A stretch of DNA of 64,000 nucleotides from Linnemannia elongata (taxonomy: Eukaryota; Mortierellomycota; Mortierellomycetes; Mortierellales; Mortierellaceae). Shown here piece by piece: positions 40,505 to 51,120 of the stretch. Every line of letters starts with the position of its first letter. Position 1 is the first letter of the stretch. The DNA lies in contig JAXBDG010000009.1 of NCBI GenBank assembly GCA_036320915.1, positions 2,356,001 to 2,420,000 on the forward strand. Direction: 5' to 3'. The notes below the pieces were generated by a model that saw only the letters and a list, made by a program, of their open reading frames with translations, had not been told where the DNA came from and made no database searches. The position numbers and the translations under genes are program-made.

Positions 40505-43500
40505 TCAAAGATCGCTCAATGTGAGGGTATGGGAGTGCTCAATGACGACGGGTCCCTTGGACCGCGAGAATGAGGATACTGCCGCCGTAGCAGCCGAAGC
40601 AGCCCTGGCTGCAAAAGAATCCTTGACATCTGCATAAGTAGGGGTCGCGGCAGAGACTGGCGGAGCGCCAAAGAGTCGAGACAGCCTAGATGACTTTGAT
40701 GGCGAGGCGGTGACGGGTTTGTCTGTTGATTCTAGGGGGATAAAACTCCCACTCCTACGACGGCGTTCGTCCTTCTCTGGATCAGATACGACGGCAGGTC
40801 TAGAAGTCGTTGCAGGGGCTGATGATGCCGTCATTGCTGTAGAAGTTGCGGTTGTAGTGGTCGTAGCTGTTGATGCTGGTAAAGGTGCGGGTGTCACTAC
40901 TGGCGCGGTGGATGCCATCTCCACTGAAAATGGTGCTGAGGTAGTTGTGATGTTCGTTGCTGGCACAGTGGTCGATGCAGGCGCAGGGGTAGTTATCGTT
41001 GCTGATGTTGTTGTCGTCCTAACACCACCCAGAGTAGTAGTCGATGGTGCGCTAGTTCGTTCCTGGGACCTGGTGAAAGGGTAGTACTCTTGAGTCGCTA
41101 CACCTTCCCCTCCGCTCTTCCGTGAACCAGCACTGCTCGCACTGCGCCGACTGAAATTGTCGCTCAGCCGTGACCGAATACCTCTCTCGCCACTGGTTCG
41201 ACGACTCTCCAAACTGATGCGGCGAAGCTCCCGTGATAAACGGTGGTTGTTGCTGCCTCCAAAACTGTCCCTCACCGGAGGCAAAGGTTGCGGCTGTGAT
41301 TGACTTGACGTTGGAGCCGCTGTTGGTACCGTCGACGACGACGACTCCTCATGTCCAAATGCCTCGCGCTCTCTGAAATCCTCTCCATGGCGACGATCAA
41401 CAGCCTGAGTATCCTCCATCTCTTGCAATGCCTCAGTCTCAGGATCCATAGGGAACGAAAGCCGAATGGGCGGCTGATGAATTGTCGCCCGAGCACTATT
41501 GGCCAACGCGACCTGTCTCCTCTCCTGCTCCGTGAGTTGTTGCTGAAGCGCTTGTTGCCGAGCTTGAAGAATCTTGGCCTCCTCAAACGACCTATAGATC
41601 TCCGCATCAGGGACACTGCCCCTGGTGGGCGACGAGATGAAAGGAGAATCGTCGTGGTTTCCATTGCGTCTATCCTTAGAGTACCCAAACTGCTGAAGAT
41701 GCTGCTGTTGCTCACGATACTCTTCTTCCTGTCGCTGCTGCTCTAAATGTTGCTGCTCCATTTCGTATCGCTTGCGCTTCTCTCCGATCAGGGGACTGAC
41801 AGGCTTCGTCAATGGTCGCTTCGCCTTGTGGATAACGGTTGGCTGGTAGTGAGCGATTGGGCGAGCTCTAAATGTCCGCTCTAAACTTTCTCTCATCCTC
41901 ATCCTCTCCTCACGCTCCTATTAGTTGGAAAGTCGCATATTAACCAATGAATCAGCATTATCAGCACCACCGCGAACGGTGAAGATCACAAACCATATTT
42001 ATATGAACAATGGAAAGGAGGACTTGCCTGGTGGATCTTGTCTGATTTCTGTTGAAGATCCGATAGCTCTTGTTGCCGTTTCCTCGCAGCCTGCTGTCGC
42101 TCATACATTTCCCTCTCCTTAGCCCTTTGATCCGAGTGGAATTGAAACTCGTGCGGTTGAGTCAACTCCTTGGTACTCTTCCTCAATACGAAATGCGTGG
42201 GTCGAAGTGACGGGACGGGAACTCGGCGACCAAGTTTAGGCGAGATCGGGATAGTGGGCACGAAGGGTCGTTCAACATAGATCGACGACGTCATAATCGG
42301 ATGTCCTGTGGGAACTGGAAATACACCCTCAAGTCGACTCCGCCTTGGGGGTGTCCGGATTGAAGCCAACGCTGCGGATTCATGAGTGTGAGTGTGTCGC
42401 GTAACAGGTGGTCGGACCTCTGCACGACGTTCAGTAGCCAGACGGAAAGGCACCGGAATAGTTAGCCGTTTCTATAATGCCATATCCAAAATAGTTACGT
42501 CTTGGTTTAGTTATTACCAACCGCCATTACTTTTGCAACCTTGTCACTGCTAGAGAAACTGCTCCATGACTTACAAGAGGCTGAGGACGTTTAAAGACTC
42601 CAGCGTTGGCAGGCTTTGCCTTTTCTTTCACTGCCGGGGCCGTGGACGTCACAGATGTACCAGATTTGGAATGTCCTCTTGATTGGAACATAACATGTCG
42701 CCGCCGGAGGATGTTGTCTGTCGCGAATTTGAACGGCACTGGTTGGGTCAATGGTCTCCGCGCGTGGAGAATTGGTGCCACAGTACCTCTTCCTGACGTC
42801 GTCCTTTCAGCCGCCCGTCCTGGTGCTGGTCCAACTGAGGCAGAGGTCGTAGCGGTGCCGTGTCCGTCTTTTCGCAGCTCATCGGTAGCAAACTTGAATG
42901 GCACCGGTTGTGTCACAGGTTTCCGTGAGTGAAGAGCACTTGATGTCTGTTTTTCTGGTATCCGTGCTTCTGTCGGTGCGCCTGTAGTAGGCGCCGTAGT
43001 TGTACTGGATCCGTCTCTTCGCAAGGGTGGTCCCAACGTCGTCTTTCGAAACAAGTTGGTCGCTAGCGGTCGAAACAATGAGCTGGATCCGCTGCTAAGT
43101 GGCTGCTGGGCGGTGGTTGTAGAAGGGCGAATTGTTGTTGTTGATTCCTGTGCAGATGGTGCCAGCGGCGCTGACGATACAGGCAGCGGTGATGGCGTTG
43201 TGTAAGAGTTGGCGTTATGACCTTTGCGAGGGGGCAATGCAGACGCCGTTGAGCTTTGTCTTGTCTTCGTGTCGGTGTCCACAGCGCCCTTGTCACCATT
43301 CGATCCGCTTGCCTGGTGTCCACTGTCTGCGTCTTTCCTCTGACTGGGCTTGATGATGTTCACCAGTCGTTGAAATGCCGTCGTCCTGACAGGTCCAGAA
43401 CGAAGAGAAGACTTGGTGGTGATTGTTGTTGATTTTGGTGCAGCCGCCGTTCCCGTTGCCTTGGATCTTACTCGTTTGCTGAATGCAGGCGAGACGGGTT

Positions 43501-44899
43501 TCGTCAGCGGTGCCTTGACGACCCTGGGGACCCCTAACTCTCCAGCCCTTGTAAAAACCTTGGGATCTACTGGTCTGGCACGAAATCCTGTTACCCGACT
43601 CGCTCGCATAGTCTCGCGCTCATTCAGCGATGCAACCTTGTACGGGGCTGTCCTGTTGGCCACACTCGCTCTCAGGTTGAAACTTGGTTCCTACAAATTA
43701 TTAGGTCAAAAAATTGGAATGCGATTAGAGGATGTTTTGAAGCCAAGCGTCCACCTCGCATGGACAATTGCAAAGAACAAAGGACTTACTCTGTCATGAG
43801 TCGTGTTTGAATCCAATGCATCCTGGGCCGTCGGATGCGTGTCGTGTGTGCTGGTTGTATGCTCTGGTTCATCACCGCCATGTTGAATGCGAGGTTCCTG
43901 TGGAGCAGTCGTTGGGTTGAGAGGAGGGAGAGGAGTCGACTCGAAAGTAAAAGGCGTATCCGGATGACCGAAGCTATGTGTCGTTTCTGCCTTGGCTGGT
44001 CGATTGAGCCCAGACTCGCCATCGTCGTTCCTCTCTGTAGCAGCAAGCAAGTCGTGGAGTGATGGTTCACCGTGGCTGCGGGCCGCAACCTCGCTGACCT
44101 TTAAGAAGGTCTTGCGTGGTGAAGCATCTGCGTGATGCATGATGGACTTTCTAGCAATGTCCATAGCCGTCGTCCTGAGAGACTTCTTCAGAAATGCGCC
44201 CATGCCTTCTGCATCCCTTTCTGATTCATCTGCCACATCGGGATCGTGGCGTTGCGCTGTGCTCCTGCTCAGAAATTTGTCATAGGCAGTCTTAGACCAC
44301 AGTTTGTTGGTTGTGGATGAGTCTCGCGGGACCTGTGTCGATGTTGCTGCAGAGATGCGAGCTGGACTGTTGATCGGTAACACCCTTGTCAGCACAAGCC
44401 CTTGCGGTCTAGTGGGTTCCAGAGGTTTCGAGGTTGCTTCCTGAGGGGGTTGTGGGGTGGAGGAGATAGCATTAGGGGCAGCGTCGTTGAACAACTTGCG
44501 AGGAGGCTGTTCTAGGAAAGGGTTATCGGAAGCATCACCGAAGGAGAATCGGTAGGAGTTGGCGCTGGTTGTAGATGTAGTAGTTGAGACTTTGGCTGTT
44601 GCGAGTGTCGACAGAGAAACAAGGGCCTTCTTGGACGAGAGCAGTCCTGCCAAGGTGGATGATCGCGTAGGCTGGGTGTGACTTGGCCGTAAATTAGTAG
44701 TGGTGGTTATAGTCGATCCGATGTTGAACGTTGCACAGGCTCCAGTGGCCCCTTTAGTAGTAGTAGCTGTGGCCGCCGTCCGTGCCTTGCTGGGTATTGC
44801 TGTTGTCAACCCTGGCCGGCCTTTAATGGATGTTGTTTTTGTTGACGATGTGCGCTGCATCGGAATGTAGGTGTCGGGGGATGTGTTGGACGGATTCAA
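40505..44899 (-). CDS. TPX2-like spindle assembly / microtubule-associated protein
   Basis: Four exons (44899-43790, 43690-42575, 42471-42028, 41917-40505) join in phase to 1360 residues. The N-terminal 370 are low complexity. Repeated basic modules follow: FRARPVDPKVF..KAPLTKPVSPAF, two copies of PxTQPVPFKFATD, KRLTIPVPFRLATERR, then LTQPHEFQFHSDQRAKERE and FRARPIAHYQP..KAKRPLTKPVSP. These match TPX2 repeats and the TPX2 C-terminal microtubule-binding segment. Coiled Gln/Glu-rich and Ser/Thr-rich disordered tails complete it. The family nucleates spindle microtubules and activates Aurora kinase; the Aurora-binding N-terminus is not obvious here. Intron 3 uses a GC donor (CAG|GCAAGT at 42027). 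The gene's upstream side now borders the FEN1-Fanzor insertion 213 bp from the ATG. Confidence 0.82.
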
Positions 44900-45192
44900 A
44901 TTGGCTAGGCGGGTATGATGTCCTGTCCGTAAGTTGCTCGTGGCTCTTGTCCTGATAGAAGCCTAGACTGTGGGCGGGATTAAAGAAATGTGTTGTCTCT
45001 GTTCGTTAGTTCATTGTGATAAACTTTAGTGCGCGAGAAGGTGTTCTCGTGCCGAGTGGTGCGAATGTTGAATTTGCGATTATTTATTCCTTCGCGTCAC
45101 GCGATCATCAGGGCTGCAGTAATAGCTGAAGCTATGCATGAAATATTTCCTAATATGGATCGGCAGTTACTGTCAATTGACACTAAATTACA

Positions 45193-48100
45193 TTGAGCAT
45201 CATCACCAACGGTCGACGGCGACTGGATGTTCTTGGGTCGTGCTATAACGTCATCAGGAACTCTTACTCCAACATGTCGCAAGACGCCGCCCACCGCAGT
45301 CTGGAGAAGGAAGTCAGTCGGTTCGGAACGGCGTTGAATATGACTCTTTACATTGATGGGGACCCGGCCATGGAGAAGAGTGAGACCGCAGCCGAGCGCC
45401 AAAAACGGCGAGAGAAAGCTCTGGAGCAAACAGCAACAAGCCTAACCACTCTCGAATCACGCATCGACAACAATCAACATCTGAGAAAACGCCATTTTGC
45501 CGACGTCCGCTCAGGTTTAGCCTCCTCCTTCTACTGGTCGATGGAGAGCCGGAGGAGCTTTGCGGATTATATGACAGAACGAGGCTGGACAGTCCAGGTT
45601 GTGGCAACAGAGGCTGACTTGGCAATCGCTATCGACGCAAACCCAGAGGACATTATCATCTCCCGTGATTCAGATATGCTCGCCTATGGATCTATCGTGA
45701 CTTTGTGGCGCCCCGTTTCAAACGACATGATCCTGGTTTACTCCATCCCTGACCTCCTCTTGGCCCTCGGCATCACCCGCGCTCAGCTCACCGCACTTGC
45801 AGTAGTGTCCAAAAACGATTACAACAAGAATATTTGGTCTCTTGGTCCAGCCACGAACTTCTCTATTGTCAAGTCCATCAACAGCATGGGTAATGATCGA
45901 ATATGTTTCTATTTCCAGGTCTGAATGTTCTTGCTATCTTTACATTGAGAACTAACTGCGCTTAATGTCTTTCTTTTTTATTATATAGACCCTAAGGAGG
46001 TGGTGCACAGCTATCTGGCGGACACTCGAGTCATCTCAAAAAACAAGGAAAAGAAGGAGTTTGAAGACTCTATTCGCGTGTTTATCGACAAGCGTCAAAC
46101 AAAACTTAACAGAGTCGATTCCACATCAGATGCTCAGATCCTGTATGAGCAACTGCATCTTCACTTCAAGGATCTATGTACCCGGCATAACGAGCTCAAA
46201 CGCATCCGTATACAGGAGCTGCATCTGAGGTATTTTCGCTGATAATTTGCAAAGCTTATTTTGAGGAAGCAATCATGTGAATTATTTCTCATTACACTTG
46301 ATTAATAATATAGAGAAACCAGTGATGAGATTATACGTCTGCGAGTGCCAAGATCCTGGAATCGCTACCGTACTGTGGAATCGCCAAGACAGATCTCCAA
46401 GGCCTCTGGAACCCCTTCAGAGCATCAGCCCGGCTTCCCCCAGGAGCCTACTTTTACTCCTTTGGGTCAGGAAAACCTTGGCCATCCAGCACTGCTTAGG
46501 ACACGAATACCCCGACACAGCCAACGGTTTTCTTTCAAGCGATACCAGGGGAGCGTGAGCCATGAGCCTCCTGCAAGAGCCAAGCAGCTCGCGTGGAAGG
46601 CTCCCAAGGTGATGTCCCATTCCATAAGTGACTCACCCACCACTGACACCACGGACAGCAAAGACAAGCAGAAGTCGGACAAGGCACCATCTGCTGCTGG
46701 CCTGAGGGCATCCAAGATGACTGACAAGCAGAGGCTCTCTAAGTCACTCGGCTGGCATCATCCCACAGTTTCTCTTGAGGTCGGAACGTTGGAGGCTAAC
46801 ACTAGGCGAGTGTCGTCGCTTTCGCCGGAGCTGCAGGGGGAGGTGGCGAAATGTCTGAAGGAGGGTTCCCAGCTGGCAGTGGACATCAAGAGGAAGGCCC
46901 AACGCCTTATTGGTCGCTTTCTGGAGACGTTGCGGACTCGTATTGAGGATGCGGTGGTCGAGGCTAGGAGAAAGAAAAATGGCGAGGCTTTGTTGGAGTC
47001 TGATCGGTTAAAGGCGAGACGCGAGGCGGTATCGGATGATGAGCGAGTGGTTCTGGATTTTCTCTGCGAGAGGATCAAGCCCAAAGTTGACAAAGATAAT
47101 GGACTCGACGGCGGTCAGAAGGATGCTGGCCAATCGGATCTTGATGAGGAGACCGACAAATGTGTGAAGTTCCTTGAGACCTTTTTGACGTACCTATACT
47201 CGGAGAATCTTCCCAACAAAAACTCTGCTATGGGTAAAGCAGTCAACAAGTTTGTCGGGATCTTGGCCGACCTTGAACTATTCGATGCCTCTCGGAATCG
47301 AGGCGAGATCAATGTCAGTATGTCGTTCACGCCGAGCATGCTGGTGCGGTCCACGGCTAGTCAGCTTTCTGTTGAACTCAAGAAGCATTATCGTAATGGA
47401 ACCCATTTGTTGTACGATAAGGTAATGATATGATTCCCATTGACGATTACTCTAATAGAGGTCCTCATTACAAGCAAGCATATAACTGATGTTTATCTGT
47501 TTTATTGTAGGTGTGCACTCTGAAGGACAAGGGGCAAGTTGAGGCATATATCGACTTCAGCATTCAGGAAAACATATCAGCAGCGGAAAATTTCATTGCT
47601 CTCAACGACATGCATCCAAACAAGTGGCGGATCACACCCCTCACCTCGTCGCAGCAGGGATTTGTTACTTTTTCAGAGAGAGAACTGGCTAGCTTCTTTT
47701 GGAAGCGAGACTCGTTGCGGCAGAGGCTGGTGGAGTTGGCTTCATTGGACCAGGACAACCCCGCCACTGTTACTTCAACAAATGACCTGGAAACCTGGAT
47801 CGGTGGGAAGGAGCCGGGATTTATAATCAAGAATTTCGTCTGCGACATCGATCCCACCGGCCTGTCGAACCGACAGAGGCGCAAAACTGGACACCGCGCC
47901 GCAATCAATCTTCGGTCGTTGAGTGAAATTCAGGATCACCTTCAATTTGTTGAGCGTACGAAGCCCAAGGACTATCACCAAAAGGGCTACATACCCCATG
48001 GATCACTACGAACGGATGGATTTAGACTCCAGCTCACTGCTTTTAAGCTTCGAGAGCGTCAAGATGCGCGGTTCAGGAGATTACCCGAGGATGATCTCCC

Positions 48101-49447
48101 TCCAAGGCTGACTACCACGGTTGCCGGGTCCGACTATTACCTCTCTGAAATCCGCAACGTCATTCAGTCCAAGGAGGACATCGCCAAGTTGTGGCCAGGA
48201 AAGAACGTAGATGACATGAAGATCGTTACCTTGGATGGCGGTCAAGTTTGCGTGGTCGGTGGCTTTGCGTATTTGCCTAAGGATCTGGACGGTGAGTGCA
48301 AGGGCAAGGAGAAAGCAACTGGGGGCTTGTGCATGGAGGGTATCGTTTTGTCTTGTCAGGAGGCAGCAGATGAACTGATGACCAACCCATTTCCAGTGCC
48401 AGATCTGGTCTCGACTCCCGTTCATGACCCAGTAACGGATCCGCGTGGCGACTCATCCCAGCCTCCCTTCTACAATCTGGCTGTAAAGCAAAAGGCTATC
48501 TACCAGCCAGTATTTCGACATCGTAGGTGGCTCGAGAGCGAGAAGGGGGTGACTCCTGAAGGTGAAGAGGAGTCTGTTGCGGAACTTGAGTCCCGTTTGC
48601 CACCCCTGAGAGGACAATCAGGAAGCGTCATGAACTATGTGGAGGAGTTGGAGCTGGTTGAGACACGTCTGAAGAAGTTCTATGCTGGGGATGACAATCG
48701 TTACAAGAAGCATGCGTGGGACTTGGAGAGGGCCAAGCAAGCAGAATATCAAGCCCTTGCCGAGAGGTTGCTGAATGTGGTTGGAGGAAGTCTTGGTCGA
48801 CGAGTCGAAGACAATGAGGATAAGGATCCCATTCTGTTTGGAGTTGGCTTGGGCCAGTTTTCCAGCAACTCCAAGCTTTCGACACTGCACTCCACATTTC
48901 TCTCGTACTTTGTCCAAACGGTAAGCCTTTGTCATCAAAGTCGTTGATAACATCGCTGATATAATTCAAGTGTTGAAAACTAATGTACTCTTTGACTCTC
49001 AATGTTTAGGTGCGCTCCCTAGGCTATGTCGTAGTCGGTATTAATGAATACTACACATCGAAGAAGTGCCCCCGATGTACCGAGTTCATTGCGCAAGTGA
49101 CCCTTCGGAGTTTTTATTGCTACTCGTGCAAGCGGTACTTTCATCGTGACACGATGGCTGCTCAGAACATGTGCGAGATTGTTCTACACCGGCTCAAGAC
49201 CTTCGAGAGGCCCAAGCACCTGCAGCCGCTTGCAGCAGATGGATCATACCCATGGATGGCGAGTTCCAGTACAAGTTCAAGCAACATGGCAGCAAGCAGT
49301 ACCACGGCGGCAAGCAGTACGGCGACAAGCAGCACCACGGCAGCAAGCAGCAGCAGGTCTTCCAGTCGCGCCCCGTCACGTCGTAAGAGGGCTTCCACAG
49401 TTTCCAGTCAGGAAAAGGGCAGGAGGGGCAAATCGACCCGAGCTTAG
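45193..49447 (+). CDS. FEN1/XPG-like nuclease fused to Fanzor/TnpB-like nuclease
   Basis: Five exons (45193-45889, 45989-46229, 46314-47421, 47511-48920, 49010-49447) stay in phase for about 1297 residues. Residues 1-235 look like a FEN1/XPG nuclease, with acidic residues at 12 (RLDVLG), 55 (YIDGDP), 140/142 (TEADLA), 159/161 (SRDSDML) and 209 (KNDYNKNIWSLG), matching the metal-binding set. Residues 240-700 are a charged, coiled and basic linker. The C-terminal part resembles Fanzor/TnpB: RuvC-I Asp near 924 (VTLDGGQVCVVG), the displaced Glu of Fanzors near 1165 (GINEYYTSKKC), a CPRC...CYSC zinc ribbon and RuvC-III Asp near 1199 (FHRDTMAAQNM). A Ser/Thr/Ala tail and basic end follow. The true start is unresolved: 45193 is a TTG, and the first in-frame ATG (45275) would drop the first Asp, so an upstream exon may be missing. 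Role inferred: RNA-guided or structure-specific cleavage tied to element movement. Confidence 0.78.
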
Positions 49448-49517
49448 ACTAGATTTTTACGCGTGTATGAAACCACGCATTAGTGCTGGATTGTGGGGAT
49501 TAGTTCCACGATGACGC

Positions 49518-49557
49518 CACTCCGGTGACGTCATTTTGGCGCCAATTGTCCTGCAGC
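49518..49557 (+). other. Right-end terminal motif, candidate guide-RNA scaffold end
   Basis: The last 40 bases of the insertion contain CACTCCGGTGACGTC then ATTTTGGCGCC. This includes the palindromes TGACGTCA and TTGGCGCCAA and ends in CTGCAGC. A copy with 23 of 26 matching bases follows the decayed Fanzor ribbon at 52985-53010. TnpB and Fanzor guide RNAs normally come from the element's right end, so this is where one would be expected. Function is inferred. Confidence 0.5.
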
Positions 49558-49763
49558 CGATCATCAGGGTACAGGATAATTTCCATGCCACCACTCTCAC
49601 GCCTTCGTCGCCTTTGCCACCACATCTTTTCCTCGCACAAACACATTCATGTTTTTTTAAACGTCTAGTCCATTACCCTCCTCTCTTACCTCGCGTCTTG
49701 ATATCCTGCTCCCCATAATGCTAAATAACAACTTTTGAATTACTAACCAGCGATTTTGTAATG

Positions 49764-50371
49764 ATGGACTTTGTGGGGGTGTGATGAAGTTGCTTGAAGC
49801 CTCTCATTGTCACGCTGAGCAAAATTGCAGGCGCTCTTTGGGTCGGTATCAGGTAGCTCCTATCCCCATACTTTTCTGGGTTTGAAAGCAGGAAGAGATG
49901 TCCATCGGGTGCACCGGGTCAATGGCAGGTGCACTCCAGGTGTAGTGTGTTTGCATTGATATGGGCTTGGTGGGGGTGCGATGGAGTTGCCTGAAGCCTA
50001 TCGTTGTCACTCTGGGCAAGTTGCAGGCGTTGTTTCGGCCGGTGTCAGGTAACTCCTATCCCCATACTCTTCTGGGTTTGAAAGCAGGAAGAGATGTCCA
50101 TTGGGTGCACTGGGCCAGCGGCAGGTGCACTCCAGGTGTAGTATTCATTGCATTGTGTTTGATATAACGCGTTCTTCGTATGCATAAGATGGACTTAGTG
50201 GGGGTGCAGTGGAGTTGCCTGAGAGCCTCTCATTGTTAAGCTGGGCAAATTGCAGGCGCTCTTTGGGTCGGTATCAGGTAGCTCCTATCCCCATACTTTT
50301 CTGGGTTTGAAAGCAGGAAGAGATGTCCATTGGGTGCACCGGGTCAATGGCAGGTGCACTCCAGGTGTAGT
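49764..50371 (+). repeat. Three ~183-bp direct repeats
   Basis: Copies at 49764-49946, 49960-50142 and 50188-50371 are very similar, separated by 13 and 45 bp. Each ends in a possible hairpin: a 7-bp stem GTGCACC/GGTGCAC around a 12-base loop, which in the middle copy becomes GTGCACT with a G-U pair. The second and third copies also read as related peptides (GLKAGRDVHWVH..GRCTPGV), so they may be fragments of an unknown coding sequence. They lie just outside the right end of the FEN1-Fanzor insertion. Confidence 0.85.
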
Positions 50372-51120
50372 ATCCTCCCAACTTCTAGCTCTTCGTCGAT
50401 ACGTTTGCAATGCTGCTCAATGGCACACATTTGTTTATTGATCTCAAGTGCACGTTCCAACAAAAATTCCATTAATCTTTCTGTTCGCACCATTAGTTCT
50501 ACAGTCGACCAACATCTCAGCCAGTTGCGGCTTTTGCAAGCATACACATGGTAGACGCAACATACCCAGCCATCCACCGCAGAGCAAGACCTTATCTACT
50601 GCCCCTCTGTCACCTCAGCTTCCACCATTATGCCCACACCTGCAACCACGTCAACATCACTGTCTGGCAGTGAGGCTACGACCAAACCAGAGGAGGAGGA
50701 AGAACGTGTTGCTGCCGTCTCGGAAGACGCTTTGTTCAATGTCCAGTCCACCAGCCCAGCGTTCAGTACGCAATCTGATCGCAGCGTCCGCGGCAGCTTC
50801 TGCAGCGACGCAGCGATACGGACGCTTTCGTCTCCAGGGCACCCCAAGTCAGTGGATGCCGAATCTGCTCATCTTCTTGCCAAGAGTCTTGAGCAACAAA
50901 CAGCCGCAGTCGACCACTACGACGATTGACGAGCTTGGCTTTCACGATTCCACAAGCGCAAGAGCGAGCAGCCTGGTGACAAGGATGTACGTGATGCTTT
51001 TTCGTCCAATCAGCTTTTGGATGTGAGCCTTTTTCTAACATTGCTTTTTCCGTTCTTTTCTTTTACTAGAAGTGACTGTCCTCATTCTTCATTCTTCCTT
51101 TTTCTCATCCCTCGTAGCGC
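50372..51120. other. Fragmentary coding-like DNA, unresolved
   Basis: A plus-strand frame at 50630-50929 (99 codons, Ser/Thr/Glu-rich) may be an upstream exon of the broken gene that follows, but I could not connect it in phase. A minus-strand frame at 50344-50577 has a coiled-coil look (RLMEFLLERALEINKQMCAIEQH). Neither is recognised. Confidence 0.3.

Larger units (their letters stand above)
45102..49568 (+). mobile_element. 4.45-kb insertion carrying FEN1-Fanzor gene
   Basis: The perfect direct repeat CGATCATCAGG occurs at 45102-45112 and 49558-49568 (12 bp if the next G is counted). Immediately inside are inverted repeats GCTGCAG (45113-45119) and CTGCAGC (49551-49557). This is the layout of a transposon with a target-site duplication around short terminal inverted repeats, and the only gene between is a Fanzor-type nuclease. 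The seen facts are the repeats and their position; that they mark insertion is inference. An alternative is a 5'-truncated retro-insertion, since the gene lacks a clear first exon. No separate transposase is seen inside. The element sits in the upstream region of the TPX2-like gene. Confidence 0.65.

Noticed and set aside
49764..50371. 183-bp repeats as the Fanzor guide-RNA locus
   Set aside because: They lie outside the element edges by about 200 bp and do not share the motif found at both Fanzor right ends.
49764..50371. CRISPR-like array
   Set aside because: Only three units, each 183 bp, with unequal spacers in a eukaryotic genome; not a CRISPR layout.
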